From contig NZ_JXAL01000026.1 in assembly GCF_000829465.1 (NCBI RefSeq), forward strand, positions 124,001 to 188,000: a DNA stretch of 64,000 nt, read 5' to 3'. This document shows, one piece after another, positions 28,420 through 37,129 of the stretch (its first letter is position 1; each line of letters starts with the position of its first letter). This stretch comes from Cohnella kolymensis. Lineage in GTDB: Bacteria > Bacillota > Bacilli > Paenibacillales > Paenibacillaceae. Position numbers and translations under genes: made by a program. Under the pieces are notes generated by a model. The model saw only the letters and a list, made by a program, of their open reading frames with translations, was not told the origin of the DNA and did not search any database.

Positions 28420-29647
28420 TTATTCAGAAACGGGTTCCCGCACCGGCATTTCGCGGACCAGACGGTATGTATCCCGCGCAATCCGCAATTCCTCGTTCGT
28501 GGGTACGACCAATACGCTGACCTTAGCTGCATCCGTCGTAATTCTGCGGGCCTCGGAAGAACGCTCCTCGTTACGGCTCTTGTCCAATTCCACACCGAGG
28601 AATGTGAGTCGTTCGCATATCTTCTCGCGCAGCAAAGCCGAATTCTCGCCTACTCCGGCAGTGAACACGATGGCGTCGACTCCGTCCATCGCCGCAGTAT
28701 AAGCACCAATATATTTTCGAATCCGATAGGCATACATGTCAATAGCGAGTTTGGCGTTTTCGTTGCCTTTGTTCATCGCTTCTATGACTTCCCGCATATC
28801 GCTGCTGATCCCCGATACGGCCAACAGTCCGCTGTGCTTGTTCAACATGGAATTCACTTCGTTTAACGTCAAATCCTCTTTATTCATTGTATAGGGAACA
28901 ACTGCGGGATCCAAATCGCCGCTGCGCGTCCCCATCATGAGACCTTCAAGCGGAGTCATGCCCATGCTTGTATCGTAAGATTTACCGTGAAGAACTGCAG
29001 CACAGCTCGCACCGTTCCCGATGTGACATGTAATCAGCTTTAATTGTTCTATGGGTCGCCCGAGATACTCGGCAGCTTTTTGGCTGACATATTCATGCGA
29101 GGTTCCATGAAAGCCGTAGCGCCTTATTTTGTGCTTGCGGTAGAGTACTGTAGGAATGGCATATAAATATGAGGTTGGCGGCATCGATTGATGAAATGCG
29201 GTATCGAATACGACGACCTGCGGAACATCCGGCAGGTTGGCTTCAACCGCAGCAATGCCCATCATATGCGCCGGATTGTGCAGCGGCGCCAGATCGAACA
29301 GCCTGCGAATTTCAAGCTTCACCTCTTGGTCCACGACCACCGAGGAACTGAAGGATTCTCCTCCGTGAACGACACGGTGGCCTACAGCTTGTATTTCGTC
29401 GATGCTGCGAAGAACTCCGAATCGAGGGTGCGTCAGCATCTCCCGCACTTTTTTTGATTGCGGTCGTATGCTCCAGAATTTCGCTGACTTCACGCACTTC
29501 AGGCTGCCCATCCACTTCATGCGTAATAATGGAGCTGTCCATGCCGATCCGTTCGACGAGGCCTCTGGCCAGAACGATCTCCTTAGTCATATCATACAGC
29601 TGATACTTCATGGACGAGCTGCCTGCATTGATGACAAGAATGTTCAC
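28420..29647 (-). CDS. ackA: Acetate kinase with an internal one-base frameshift
   Basis: Transfers phosphate from ATP to acetate, or the reverse in overflow metabolism. About 408 residues after repair. The N-terminal [14 protein letters not shown] motif reads in one frame as far as LEHTTAIKK. The frame then shifts within a run of seven A residues (29449-29455) where six fit, and the remaining protein follows: [35 protein letters not shown], and the C-terminal [10 protein letters not shown]. It overlaps the downstream end of the acyl-CoA dehydrogenase gene by ATGA, so the two are coupled. The homopolymer context suggests a sequencing error. Confidence 0.94.
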
Positions 29648-30516
29648 GGGAGCCGCTCACCATCCTTATCATACTTGAAAAAGCCGATGCCTGTTTTAAC
29701 GCCCAATTGTCCGGCACGGACCTTCTTCTTGAGCAGGAACGAAGGCCGATACTTGAGTTCGCCGAATTCCCGGAACATCCTCTGGAGCGCAGCAAGTACC
29801 GCATCTAATCCGAAGCGGTCGGCCATTTCCAAAGGACCGTGCTGAAATTGATAACCGATTTTCATCGCGGAATCTATATCCTCCGGAGAAGCCACGCTTT
29901 CCTCGAGCAAATGAAGAGCCTCATTGATGAGCAAGCAAATCAAGCGCGTCGTCACAAAGCCCGGCGACTCATAGACCATAACACCCTTCTTGCCCAACAC
30001 TTTATCGATGAAAGCTTTCGTTTTGTCGAACGTTTCCTCAGACGTTTGCAGCCCGCGAACGATCTCGACGACATCTATCCGAAATGCGGGGTACACGAAA
30101 TGCATGCCGATGACGCGCTCCGGATAACGAGTGGCGCCGGCTAACTCGGTTAAGCTAAGCGTTGAGGTATTGCTTGCGATCACAGCTTGTTTAGGCATGA
30201 TTGCATCCAAGTGCTGAAATACTTCTTTTTTGTTATTCAACTCTTCAGAAATCGTTTCAATGACCAGATCGCATTCAGCTAAATTTTCCAAGGATCGTTC
30301 AGTATGTATGCGATTAAGCATCAATTTTTTCTCAGCGGCCGTAATCGCCCATCTCTCCATCTGGCGGTCAAGGCTTGCTTCCAAAGCTTCCATAGCCTGC
30401 TGCAGCTTGTCCGGGGTCTGTTCTACAAGATGAACGTCCAAGCCTTTGGCCGCAAGCATTTCAGCTATACTTTGCCCCATTGTTCCTGCGCCTACGACTC
30501 CGATAACCCGAAACAT
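29644..30516 (-). CDS. 3-hydroxyacyl-CoA (3-hydroxybutyryl-CoA) dehydrogenase
   Basis: A 290-residue NAD(P)-dependent dehydrogenase. The Rossmann motif VIGVVGAGTMGQSIAEMLAAKG is at the N terminus, the catalytic His is in GMHFVYPAFRIDVVEIVRG, and the C-terminal dimer domain GYQFQHGPLEMADRFGLD is present. The family reduces acetoacetyl-CoA or oxidises 3-hydroxybutyryl-CoA. Being coupled to ackA hints at a shared acyl-CoA/acetate flux; this is inference. GGAGGGAC precedes the ATG. Confidence 0.92.
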   Translation of the reverse strand: MFRVIGVVGAGTMGQSIAEMLAAKGLDVHLVEQTPDKLQQAMEALEASLDRQMERWAITAAEKKLMLNRIHTERSLENLAECDLVIETISEELNNKKEVFQHLDAIMPKQAVIASNTSTLSLTELAGATRYPERVIGMHFVYPAFRIDVVEIVRGLQTSEETFDKTKAFIDKVLGKKGVMVYESPGFVTTRLICLLINEALHLLEESVASPEDIDSAMKIGYQFQHGPLEMADRFGLDAVLAALQRMFREFGELKYRPSFLLKKKVRAGQLGVKTGIGFFKYDKDGERLP

Positions 30517-30565
30517 GATGATAGTCCCTCCACAACGAACGTTTCACCGACATGTCTTCATCTTA

Positions 30566-31768
30566 TCATAATCCGTCATCTGTTGTCGGCGGAATCCATT
30601 TGCCGAGTTCCTCTTTCCATGAATCCACATAGGATGATGTCGCCCATTGAACCATGACGATCGTTTCTGCGGGATCTACCGGAAGCTTTAACGCCCGTTT
30701 GCGGAAATCTTTCATCCGGTATGGGTATATATCGATCGAATTGTCGGTTACAATTGCCGCCAGATCTTCTCTCGGCGAAGTAAAAGCGTCGCGCGCGGAA
30801 CGCTCGATGCTGTAAACATCGTCCCAGGCTATAGATAACGTATCATGAGAGAGAACCGCAGAGCTCAGCGTCACCCCGGTCTGCGTCCAATCGGAGGGCG
30901 AATCGCCGCGGCCTGTGTTCGACTCTGCGGCATGCTGCATCGCGACCCATTTGCCGGGAACCCGGGCGATCGTCCATTGGTCCATTCCTGCAGGGACTCT
31001 ACTTGTGCCGGCAACCTCTGATAAAGTTACATAAGCCTGACGCGAAGAGAGCAATTCCTTCCGTCTTTCGCTTGTTTTAAGCTGCTCGATTTCTTTAACC
31101 CGTAAGAATGTTTTGTCCCGTTTGTTGCCGTGTGCGGAATCGTTGATCGACTCTGATACGGAGACATAACGATTCCCCGCAAAGAGCAGCTTCTCGGTTC
31201 TACTTAGTTGAGGCGAATTTTCCAAGTATGTCGAAGATGCGGAGACGGCAGGCTCGGCAATCAATATCTGTTTTCCTTTACCTGTTAAATAGGGGACGTT
31301 GTCAATCTTCCAAAACTTCTGCTTATAAGGCATCCATATTCCGGGGCCGTCGGCTGCAACGGTGAGCTTGCCGTCCTGCGGCACCACCAAGACGGTGCGA
31401 TAGGAGCTCTGGCCGCCTGAAGCTTCATCCTTTCTCAGTCCGATCAGAATGGCTGACTGAGGCTGTACATCACCCGTATTCCCTGCGAATAACGCCCCAC
31501 GGTCTGCGGAGGCCGCGGTGTCCGCTTCGCCGGTATTTTGTAAGAAGCCGAACGGCGTTCCTTTCCATATCCAAACACCTAACAGTACACCGATAAGGAA
31601 CATGAAAGCAGCGCCTGCGGACACTGATTTGAACAGTCTAAAACCGGCTGAACGTTTTTTAGGCTTCTCGATGCTGTCATAAATTTTTTTGCGCAAAGCG
31701 TCATTAAATCCATTCCTATTCAGAGGACCGCGCGTAAGCTGTTCAAATAAATCCTTGTCGTCATCCAT
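30566..31768 (-). CDS. Membrane-anchored partner (putative anti-sigma) of the adjacent ECF sigma factor
   Basis: A 400-residue protein. About 45 cytoplasmic residues rich in charge precede a single transmembrane helix (AAFMFLIGVLLGVWIWKG) and about 330 extracellular residues. It overlaps the ECF sigma gene by eight bases, the standard position for an anti-sigma. I find no zinc-binding His-Cys-Cys motif, so it is not the ZAS type. Regulation by an external signal or intramembrane cleavage is possible. Unrelated to the second anti-sigma gene at 58965. Confidence 0.7.
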   Translation of the reverse strand: MDDDKDLFEQLTRGPLNRNGFNDALRKKIYDSIEKPKKRSAGFRLFKSVSAGAAFMFLIGVLLGVWIWKGTPFGFLQNTGEADTAASADRGALFAGNTGDVQPQSAILIGLRKDEASGGQSSYRTVLVVPQDGKLTVAADGPGIWMPYKQKFWKIDNVPYLTGKGKQILIAEPAVSASSTYLENSPQLSRTEKLLFAGNRYVSVSESINDSAHGNKRDKTFLRVKEIEQLKTSERRKELLSSRQAYVTLSEVAGTSRVPAGMDQWTIARVPGKWVAMQHAAESNTGRGDSPSDWTQTGVTLSSAVLSHDTLSIAWDDVYSIERSARDAFTSPREDLAAIVTDNSIDIYPYRMKDFRKRALKLPVDPAETIVMVQWATSSYVDSWKEELGKWIPPTTDDGL

Positions 31769-32314
31769 GGCGGCTCGACTCCTTCATCTTTGTTAGTTTC
31801 TTGCGCGCATTAAACATCCGCGATTTGACAGTGCCCTCGGTGACGCCTAACACCGCGGCAATTTCCTTAAGAGATAACTGGTAATGAGCATATAAGATGA
31901 TAGCTTCCCTGTACTTGCCCGGCAGCTTGAGAACCATCTTCCACATGTCGTTGACCGCCGATGATTCGATTACATCCTGCTCCACCGACCGCGTTCGCCG
32001 AAATCTTCATATGTATCCGACAAAGTGACTTTGCGGAAAAAGGCGGATCTTTGAAAATCAATCGCGGTGTTCCTCGTAATGGTGAGCAGCCACGTTTTGA
32101 CGGAGGCGTCCCTGCGAAAGGATTGCATATTGCGGAAAACCTTGATGAACACTTCTTGCGTGATGTCATCCGCCAGGTCCCATTTTCTCGTTATGCTGTA
32201 CGCGTAGTTCCATACTTCTTTGCCGTAGGCGGTCATCAATTCACCCAGCAACGCCTTGTTATCGTCGCATTCGACCATATATTTAAGAAAATCAAAATTG
32301 CGCTGCGTATCCAA
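31761..32314 (-). CDS. ECF sigma factor with a one-base frameshift
   Basis: An RNA polymerase ECF sigma factor, about 184 residues after repair. Region 2 shows DLADDITQEVFIKVFRNMQSF; region 4 shows YREAIILYAHYQLSLKEIAAVLGVTEGTVKSRMFNARKKL. The frame breaks at about 31981-31993 in the linker after DFGERG. The start is given as TTG at 32314, with GAGGTGG five bases upstream; GTG at 32323 is another in-frame option. Its own promoter resembles an ECF target. The broken frame is probably an assembly error, because both halves are perfectly conserved. Confidence 0.88.
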
Positions 32315-32336
32315 TGCTGCCACCTCATATCCGTTA

Positions 32337-32362
32337 GACGAACTAAATCGGCTTCCGGTTCA
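32337..32362 (-). promoter_or_regulatory. Candidate autoregulated ECF promoter
   Basis: On the minus strand TGAACC (32357-32362), 16 bases and CGTC (32337-32340) fit the ECF pattern TGAAAC-N16-CGTC. It is about 22 bases upstream of the proposed sigma start. ECF genes often read their own promoter, so this supports positive autoregulation. Confidence 0.6.
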
Positions 32363-32394
32363 ATGCTACCATATTTTTGCAACGATTTCCGCAT

Positions 32395-32442
32395 GAAAAA
32401 AGCTTGTCCGACCGGCGAGATTCACCGATCGGACAAGCTTTT
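32395..32442 (-). terminator. Terminator of the FtsH-like operon
   Basis: On the minus strand AAGCTTGTCCGATCGG pairs with CCGGTCGGACAAGCTT, apart from one mismatch or G-U pair, over a loop of about nine bases; a TTTTTT run follows. It ends the FtsH-like gene. The same stem could also act on the other strand. Confidence 0.9.
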
Positions 32443-32455
32443 AGCCATCTATTAC

Positions 32456-33952
32456 TCAGGCAGCGGTCTGTTGGAGATGTTCGCGCAGCTGCTGTCCCGA
32501 TAAGGTTTCTTCTTTGATTAGAATGCTGAGCATGAATTTAAAGGTATTAATGTGCTTGCCTAACATAGCTCTCGTTCTATCCAGCAAATCGTTCAGTATA
32601 GCCGCATTCTCTTTCGACCATTGCTCTTGCGTCAAAGCCTGCGGATGAATGATGCCGAGTGAAGACATACCGGATTCGATCAGCGTTCTGACGATGTTCG
32701 TCGCTTGCTCGAAATCGCCTCTGGAGCCGGTGCTGCGGCCGCCGTAAATGAGCTCTTCCGCGACGCATCCGCCGAGCGCGATCATGATCTGCTCTTCCAG
32801 AATGGCTTGCGTATACAAGTAGCGATCCTGTTGAGGATTGTGACGTACATAGCCCAAAGCCTGGCCTCGCGGTGTCAAGGACACTTGCGCGACGCTGTTC
32901 GGTCGAACGCTCTCGGCGACGATGGCATGTCCAAGTTCATGGATCGCCACACGTTCCCTTTCTTCCTTCGTCGTCTCACGGTCCATTCTTTCTCCCATCA
33001 TAACTTTATCAATCGCTTGAGTGAGATGGTACGCGCTCAGCATTTCGGAGTCATCCCGCATGGCGTAGATGGCTGCCTCGTTCATGACACTTTCGAGCTG
33101 AGCTCCGGAAAAACCGAATGTTTCTTCCGCAACTTTGGCAAGCGACACTTCAGGAAAAAGCGGCTTGTTGCGGGCATGGAGCTTCAAAATGTGTTCGCGT
33201 CCGGATTTATCCGGCAGATCGACTTGAATATGACGGTCGAACCGGCCAGGTCGGAGCAGCGCCGGATCGAGCAGCTCTTTACGGTTAGTGGCGGCGACCA
33301 GGAGAACTTTAATGTTTTCATCCCCTTGAATGCCATCCATTTCGGTCAGCAGCTGGTTCAGCGTCTGATCATATTCGCGATGCTGACCGCCGTCCCTTTT
33401 GCCTCCGATGCCGTCGATCTCGTCGATAAATACGATTGCGCTGTCCCGTTTCAGCTTAACGGCTTCGCGGCGCGCTTCCTTGAACAAATCGCGGATCCGG
33501 CCGGCGCCGACTCCGACATACATTTCTACGAATTCACTGCCCGATGCGGCGATAAAAGCAGAATGAGTATAATGTGCCGCGGCTTTGGCCAGCAGCGTTT
33601 TACCTGTCCCCGGAGGGCCTGTCAGCAGAATACCTTTTAAAGGACGGATGCCAAGCTTCTGAATTTTGTCTCTGTTGACGAGAAAATTCAATGCTTCCAT
33701 CAGTTCCTTCTTCGGTTGGTCTTGGCCGCCGATATCTTCAAAGGTAAGAAATTCGGGTTTGCGCGCGACCGTTTTTTTACCGGCGGTACCCATGGCGAGT
33801 CCTCTGGAACGCGCCAGCATGAAAAGAGCAAGTAAAGCGATGGCGCCTGTAATAAGGATGACAGGCGGAAACCCTACATACAACAAAAACAAGAACAGGA
33901 CGGGAACAAATCCGATGGCGATCTCTTTACCGTATGATTGCAGCTTACGCAT
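32456..33952 (-). CDS. Short FtsH-like membrane AAA+ zinc protease
   Basis: A 498-residue FtsH relative. Two hydrophobic segments occur near the N terminus (VPVLFLFLLYVGFPPVILITGAIALLALF), followed directly by the AAA+ domain: Walker A TGPPGTGKT, Walker B IVFIDEIDGIGG, sensor AATNRKELLDPALLRPGRFD. The zinc protease site HELGHA and the later GRSTGSRGDFEQATNIVR segment are present. Ordinary FtsH is over 600 residues and has an extracytoplasmic domain between the helices; that domain is missing here. The ATG at 33952 is used because the longer frame overlaps the preceding gene. It lies just upstream of an ECF module, so it may process envelope proteins. Confidence 0.88.
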   Translation of the reverse strand: MRKLQSYGKEIAIGFVPVLFLFLLYVGFPPVILITGAIALLALFMLARSRGLAMGTAGKKTVARKPEFLTFEDIGGQDQPKKELMEALNFLVNRDKIQKLGIRPLKGILLTGPPGTGKTLLAKAAAHYTHSAFIAASGSEFVEMYVGVGAGRIRDLFKEARREAVKLKRDSAIVFIDEIDGIGGKRDGGQHREYDQTLNQLLTEMDGIQGDENIKVLLVAATNRKELLDPALLRPGRFDRHIQVDLPDKSGREHILKLHARNKPLFPEVSLAKVAEETFGFSGAQLESVMNEAAIYAMRDDSEMLSAYHLTQAIDKVMMGERMDRETTKEERERVAIHELGHAIVAESVRPNSVAQVSLTPRGQALGYVRHNPQQDRYLYTQAILEEQIMIALGGCVAEELIYGGRSTGSRGDFEQATNIVRTLIESGMSSLGIIHPQALTQEQWSKENAAILNDLLDRTRAMLGKHINTFKFMLSILIKEETLSGQQLREHLQQTAA

Positions 33953-34478
33953 TCGGCCATACCCCCAATGTCGCAGGTTGGCGAGGCAGAATGACGAATT
34001 TCGCCGAAGCTCCGTCCCGCATTGAAATATAGACATTATCCTCGTCTATAGATGTGTTGGCAGTCAGACCGGGGAATTTCTCGGCCAGCTTGTCCATCGC
34101 GTCGCGAACACCGCTGTAACGGCGGTTTTCCATAGCTTCCGCAACGTCAAACAGCGCATAACCCCATGCTTTGTCGAGCTTCTCGGCCGAGTTGCCGGTT
34201 ACGGAGAGCTCCAGCTGCTTCCCGCCGATCTCGTTCTCGCCTTGCGTCTTGATCTGGCGGTATACTTCGCTCAAATCCGCGTCGGGTTTAAGCTTAACAT
34301 CCACTTTCACAAGATCCGATGTCATTGCAACATGAGCCGATTCAACGCCGGGTACTCCGTTTGCGATGCGATCCAACGGCTGTTCTACACCATAATGGCG
34401 ATAAGTGAACCATCCTCCGAATAACAAAGCCACGGACAGCGCGGCCGTTAAAGTTAATGGCACCACTCTCAGTTTCAT
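33945..34478 (-). CDS. Unknown membrane-anchored protein coupled to the FtsH-like protease
   Basis: A 177-residue protein of unknown function. One N-terminal helix anchors it (VVPLTLTAALSVALLFGGWFTY), and the rest is predicted outside. A segment resembles alpha/beta ring-building modules (IANGVPGVESAHVAMTSDLVKVDVKL), which is only a weak hint. It overlaps the FtsH-like gene by 8 bases, so it is a good candidate for its regulator, cofactor or substrate. AAGGAGG lies upstream of the ATG. Confidence 0.65.
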   Translation of the reverse strand: MKLRVVPLTLTAALSVALLFGGWFTYRHYGVEQPLDRIANGVPGVESAHVAMTSDLVKVDVKLKPDADLSEVYRQIKTQGENEIGGKQLELSVTGNSAEKLDKAWGYALFDVAEAMENRRYSGVRDAMDKLAEKFPGLTANTSIDEDNVYISMRDGASAKFVILPRQPATLGVWPNA

Positions 34479-34635
34479 AGCCGCAATGCCTCCTTATATA
34501 TAAAATAAAACAATATTTGCTGTCACTTGCGTACTTCTATGAGTATATCAGCTTTTGATAGATGATTCGATAGATATTGCATGGTAAATGCCCCAAAAAA
34601 GAAAATCTTAATAATCCTGACGCTTCAAAAACGGA

Positions 34636-35160
34636 TCAGCTGGGTAATTCATATGTTCTTATCCGCGAGCCGTCTTTTAATGCATAAAAATCAATGGCCT
34701 GATGCTTGCCGCCGATCTGGCTCCAATAACGGATCTCCCATACCGGCTGGCCCTGGAACCAGCCCGGCAGAGCGCGGATGGGCTTCAAGCCGGAATGCTC
34801 GTCGGAGAACTTTTGACGGATTTGTTTTTCCGTCGTGTTCTCGCTCAGCTTCAGCTTGACGACTCCCTCTTTGCGCTCAATCACCATCCACTGTTCATCT
34901 GCAGAATCTTTGCCTTTCACGACCCAGACGGTCTCATCCCAGGTGTGGGAAACGGCATAGTCGATATGCTTGAAATCCACGTATTGCTCAGCAATATCCA
35001 TTGCTTTAAACTCCGCGTCGCGATGATTGGAATCTGCGGATCGTATATATAACACGAAAGAAACGATGAGGAACAACGCGAAGCCGCAAAGAAGAACCAG
35101 CCATCTTGTGCGGGAGATGGATGGAATCCTGCGTAAACTCTGACTGCGGCTTAAATTCAT
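34636..35160 (-). CDS. ypmB: YpmB family protein (DUF5590)
   Basis: A 174-residue single-pass protein with a helix near residues 25-42 (WLVLLCGFALFLIVSFVLYI) and an extracytoplasmic domain ending ALKDGSRIRTYELPS. Position matches B. subtilis ypmB near dinG and asnS. It overlaps the mtaD stop by ATGA. Function is not known in the family; PepSY-like folding has been suggested. A plausible promoter lies in the 160-base gap downstream for the preceding gene. Confidence 0.8.
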   Translation of the reverse strand: MNLSRSQSLRRIPSISRTRWLVLLCGFALFLIVSFVLYIRSADSNHRDAEFKAMDIAEQYVDFKHIDYAVSHTWDETVWVVKGKDSADEQWMVIERKEGVVKLKLSENTTEKQIRQKFSDEHSGLKPIRALPGWFQGQPVWEIRYWSQIGGKHQAIDFYALKDGSRIRTYELPS

Positions 35161-36461
35161 GCTCGCAGCCTCCGGAAGCAGCGTTCGGCCTCCGACAATA
35201 TACGCTCTTCATCCAAGGTGAGCAATTCGCGGTTCCTCATGAGCTGCTTGCCGTCCGCCCAGACATGCACCACATCCGCCCCGGACGCCGCGTACACCAA
35301 ATGCGAAACGTAGTCCGTATGAGGGACAAAATGAGGTTTGTTCAACGACAATGCGATGAAATCGGCCTTCATCCCTGCTTTAAGCCGGCCCGTCACACCT
35401 TCCAGACCGATGGAACGAGCTCCATAAACGGTTCCCATGCGGAGGGCTTCCGCTGCCGGAATGACGGTAGGGTCGCCCGACACGCCTTTATGTAATAAGG
35501 CTGCGATGGAAATCTCCTGGAACAGATCCAGATTGTTGTTGCTGGCCGCACTGTCGGTGCCGAGTGAAACGGTAACGCCTGCCTTCATCAGCTCAGGCAC
35601 GCGTGCGACGCCGCTCGCCAATTTTAAATTGCTGACGGGATTGTGCGATACCGCTGCATTGCGATCTGCGAGCAACGCAATTTCCTCGTCCGTGAGGTGA
35701 ACGGCATGCGCGAGCAGCGCGGGACGGGAGAACACGCCCAGCCGGTCGAGATGTTCAACCGGGCGGCAGCCGTAGTCCCGAACGTTTTGCTGCACTTCCG
35801 CGGCCGTTTCAGACATATGGGTGTGAATCGGCAAATCGAGATCGTGAGCCGCTTCCACAAATTTGACGATGTAGTCCGGCGGGCATGTATAAGGCGCATG
35901 CGGAGATAACATAACCCGAATCCGCCCGTCAGCCGCCCCATGATAATCCTTTGCAAATGCGATCGCCTCAGCCAGCTTAGCGTTCTGCGCCTCAACGGAA
36001 CAGAGACCGATAACACCCCGCGTTAAGCTCGCGCGCAAACCGGCCGTGTCCACCACCTCAGCTACGCGCGTCATATGATCGTACATATCGACAAATGTCG
36101 TCGTGCCGCTTTTGATCATTTCCGCTGCTGCCAGGGAAGTACCCCAGAATACGTCATCTCCGCTGAACTTCGCTTCCATCGGCCACATGTGATTCTGCAG
36201 CCAGTCCTGCAGCGCCAGATCGCCTCCCAGCCCGCGAAGCAGGGACATTGCCGCATGTCCATGGGTATTGATGAGTCCCGGCATGAAGAGCAAACCTGCG
36301 CCATCCATCACTTCCGAGGCTGCAACGATTTCCTCCTCCGGCGGAACGCCTTCCCCCATTGAGGAGATTTCAGACCCTTCCACCGCCATCCATCCCTGGA
36401 ATTGCGGCAGTTGTTCGTTCATCGTGACGAACGTTCCGTTCTTGATCAGCCAACGCTTCAT
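35157..36461 (-). CDS. mtaD: 5'-methylthioadenosine/S-adenosylhomocysteine deaminase
   Basis: Amidohydrolase of 434 residues that deaminates methylthioadenosine or S-adenosylhomocysteine. The metal ligands are seen in the NTHGHAAMSLLRG, LPIHTHMSET and SLGTDSAASNNNLD blocks. Together with the mtn genes at 16-24 kb it suggests two routes for methylthioadenosine handling. The start overlaps the Rex gene stop (ATGA). The amidohydrolase family also includes chlorohydrolases (AtzA, TrzN), so substrate is not proven. Confidence 0.85.
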   Translation of the reverse strand: MKRWLIKNGTFVTMNEQLPQFQGWMAVEGSEISSMGEGVPPEEEIVAASEVMDGAGLLFMPGLINTHGHAAMSLLRGLGGDLALQDWLQNHMWPMEAKFSGDDVFWGTSLAAAEMIKSGTTTFVDMYDHMTRVAEVVDTAGLRASLTRGVIGLCSVEAQNAKLAEAIAFAKDYHGAADGRIRVMLSPHAPYTCPPDYIVKFVEAAHDLDLPIHTHMSETAAEVQQNVRDYGCRPVEHLDRLGVFSRPALLAHAVHLTDEEIALLADRNAAVSHNPVSNLKLASGVARVPELMKAGVTVSLGTDSAASNNNLDLFQEISIAALLHKGVSGDPTVIPAAEALRMGTVYGARSIGLEGVTGRLKAGMKADFIALSLNKPHFVPHTDYVSHLVYAASGADVVHVWADGKQLMRNRELLTLDEERILSEAERCFRRLRA

Positions 36462-37129
36462 ACACTTGCGCTCCCGTTCTGTGATTGATCGTTATAATCC
36501 ATATAATATGCCAGGCTCAGCAGCTCAGCGGTGAAATCGGCATGGTGGATCCGCACCCCCCGCGGAGCCTTAAGCACAACGGGAGCAAAATTCAATATGC
36601 CCCGGATTCCCGCAGCGACGAACTGTTCGGCCACATTCTGGGCCTCAGGCGCCGGAACGGTAATAATGCCCACTGTGATGTCCAATTTGGCCACCGTGGC
36701 GGGCAGTTCGTCCATTGGCTGCACGGTCAGATGGTTGATGGAGCTGCCCGCCTTGGACGTGTCCGAATCGAACACCGCCACGATCTTCATATTATCTTTG
36801 ATATACGTATTATAGTTGCACAAAGCCCGGCCCAAATTCCCGGTTCCGATAAGAGCGACATTCATCGTCTTGTCCAGCTTCAGAATTTGACGGATTTTCT
36901 CGATGAGGTAGTCGACATTGTATCCGACCCCCTTGCGGCCGAACTCTCCGAAATAGGCGAGATCCTTACGGATTTGAGCCGGATTCAGGTCGAGCTTTTC
37001 CCCTAGATCCTGCGAGGATACCGTCTGCACATTGCTCAGGCTTAACTCGTTAAGAAAACGAAGGTAGATCGGAAGCGCCGAACGACGGCTTCCGAGATTT
37101 TCAATGGCTTCAAGATGATACCTCCTCAC
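36458..37129 (-). CDS. rex: Redox-sensing repressor Rex
   Basis: NADH-sensing repressor of respiratory and fermentative genes. 223 residues: an N-terminal winged helix (LGEKLDLNPAQIRKDLAYFGEFGRKG) and a Rossmann domain (ALIGTGNLGRALCNY). A C-terminal swap helix follows. The start given is the GTG at 37129, which overlaps the dinG end by 20 bases; the true start could be a few residues later. Targets might include qcrABC or ackA in this window, but I did not find a full Rex operator. Confidence 0.92.
   Translation of the reverse strand: MRRYHLEAIENLGSRRSALPIYLRFLNELSLSNVQTVSSQDLGEKLDLNPAQIRKDLAYFGEFGRKGVGYNVDYLIEKIRQILKLDKTMNVALIGTGNLGRALCNYNTYIKDNMKIVAVFDSDTSKAGSSINHLTVQPMDELPATVAKLDITVGIITVPAPEAQNVAEQFVAAGIRGILNFAPVVLKAPRGVRIHHADFTAELLSLAYYMDYNDQSQNGSASV

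Noticed and set aside
32705-33640. Plus-strand frame of 311 codons
   Set aside because: It is antisense to the FtsH-like AAA+ domain, which is highly conserved; no features of its own.
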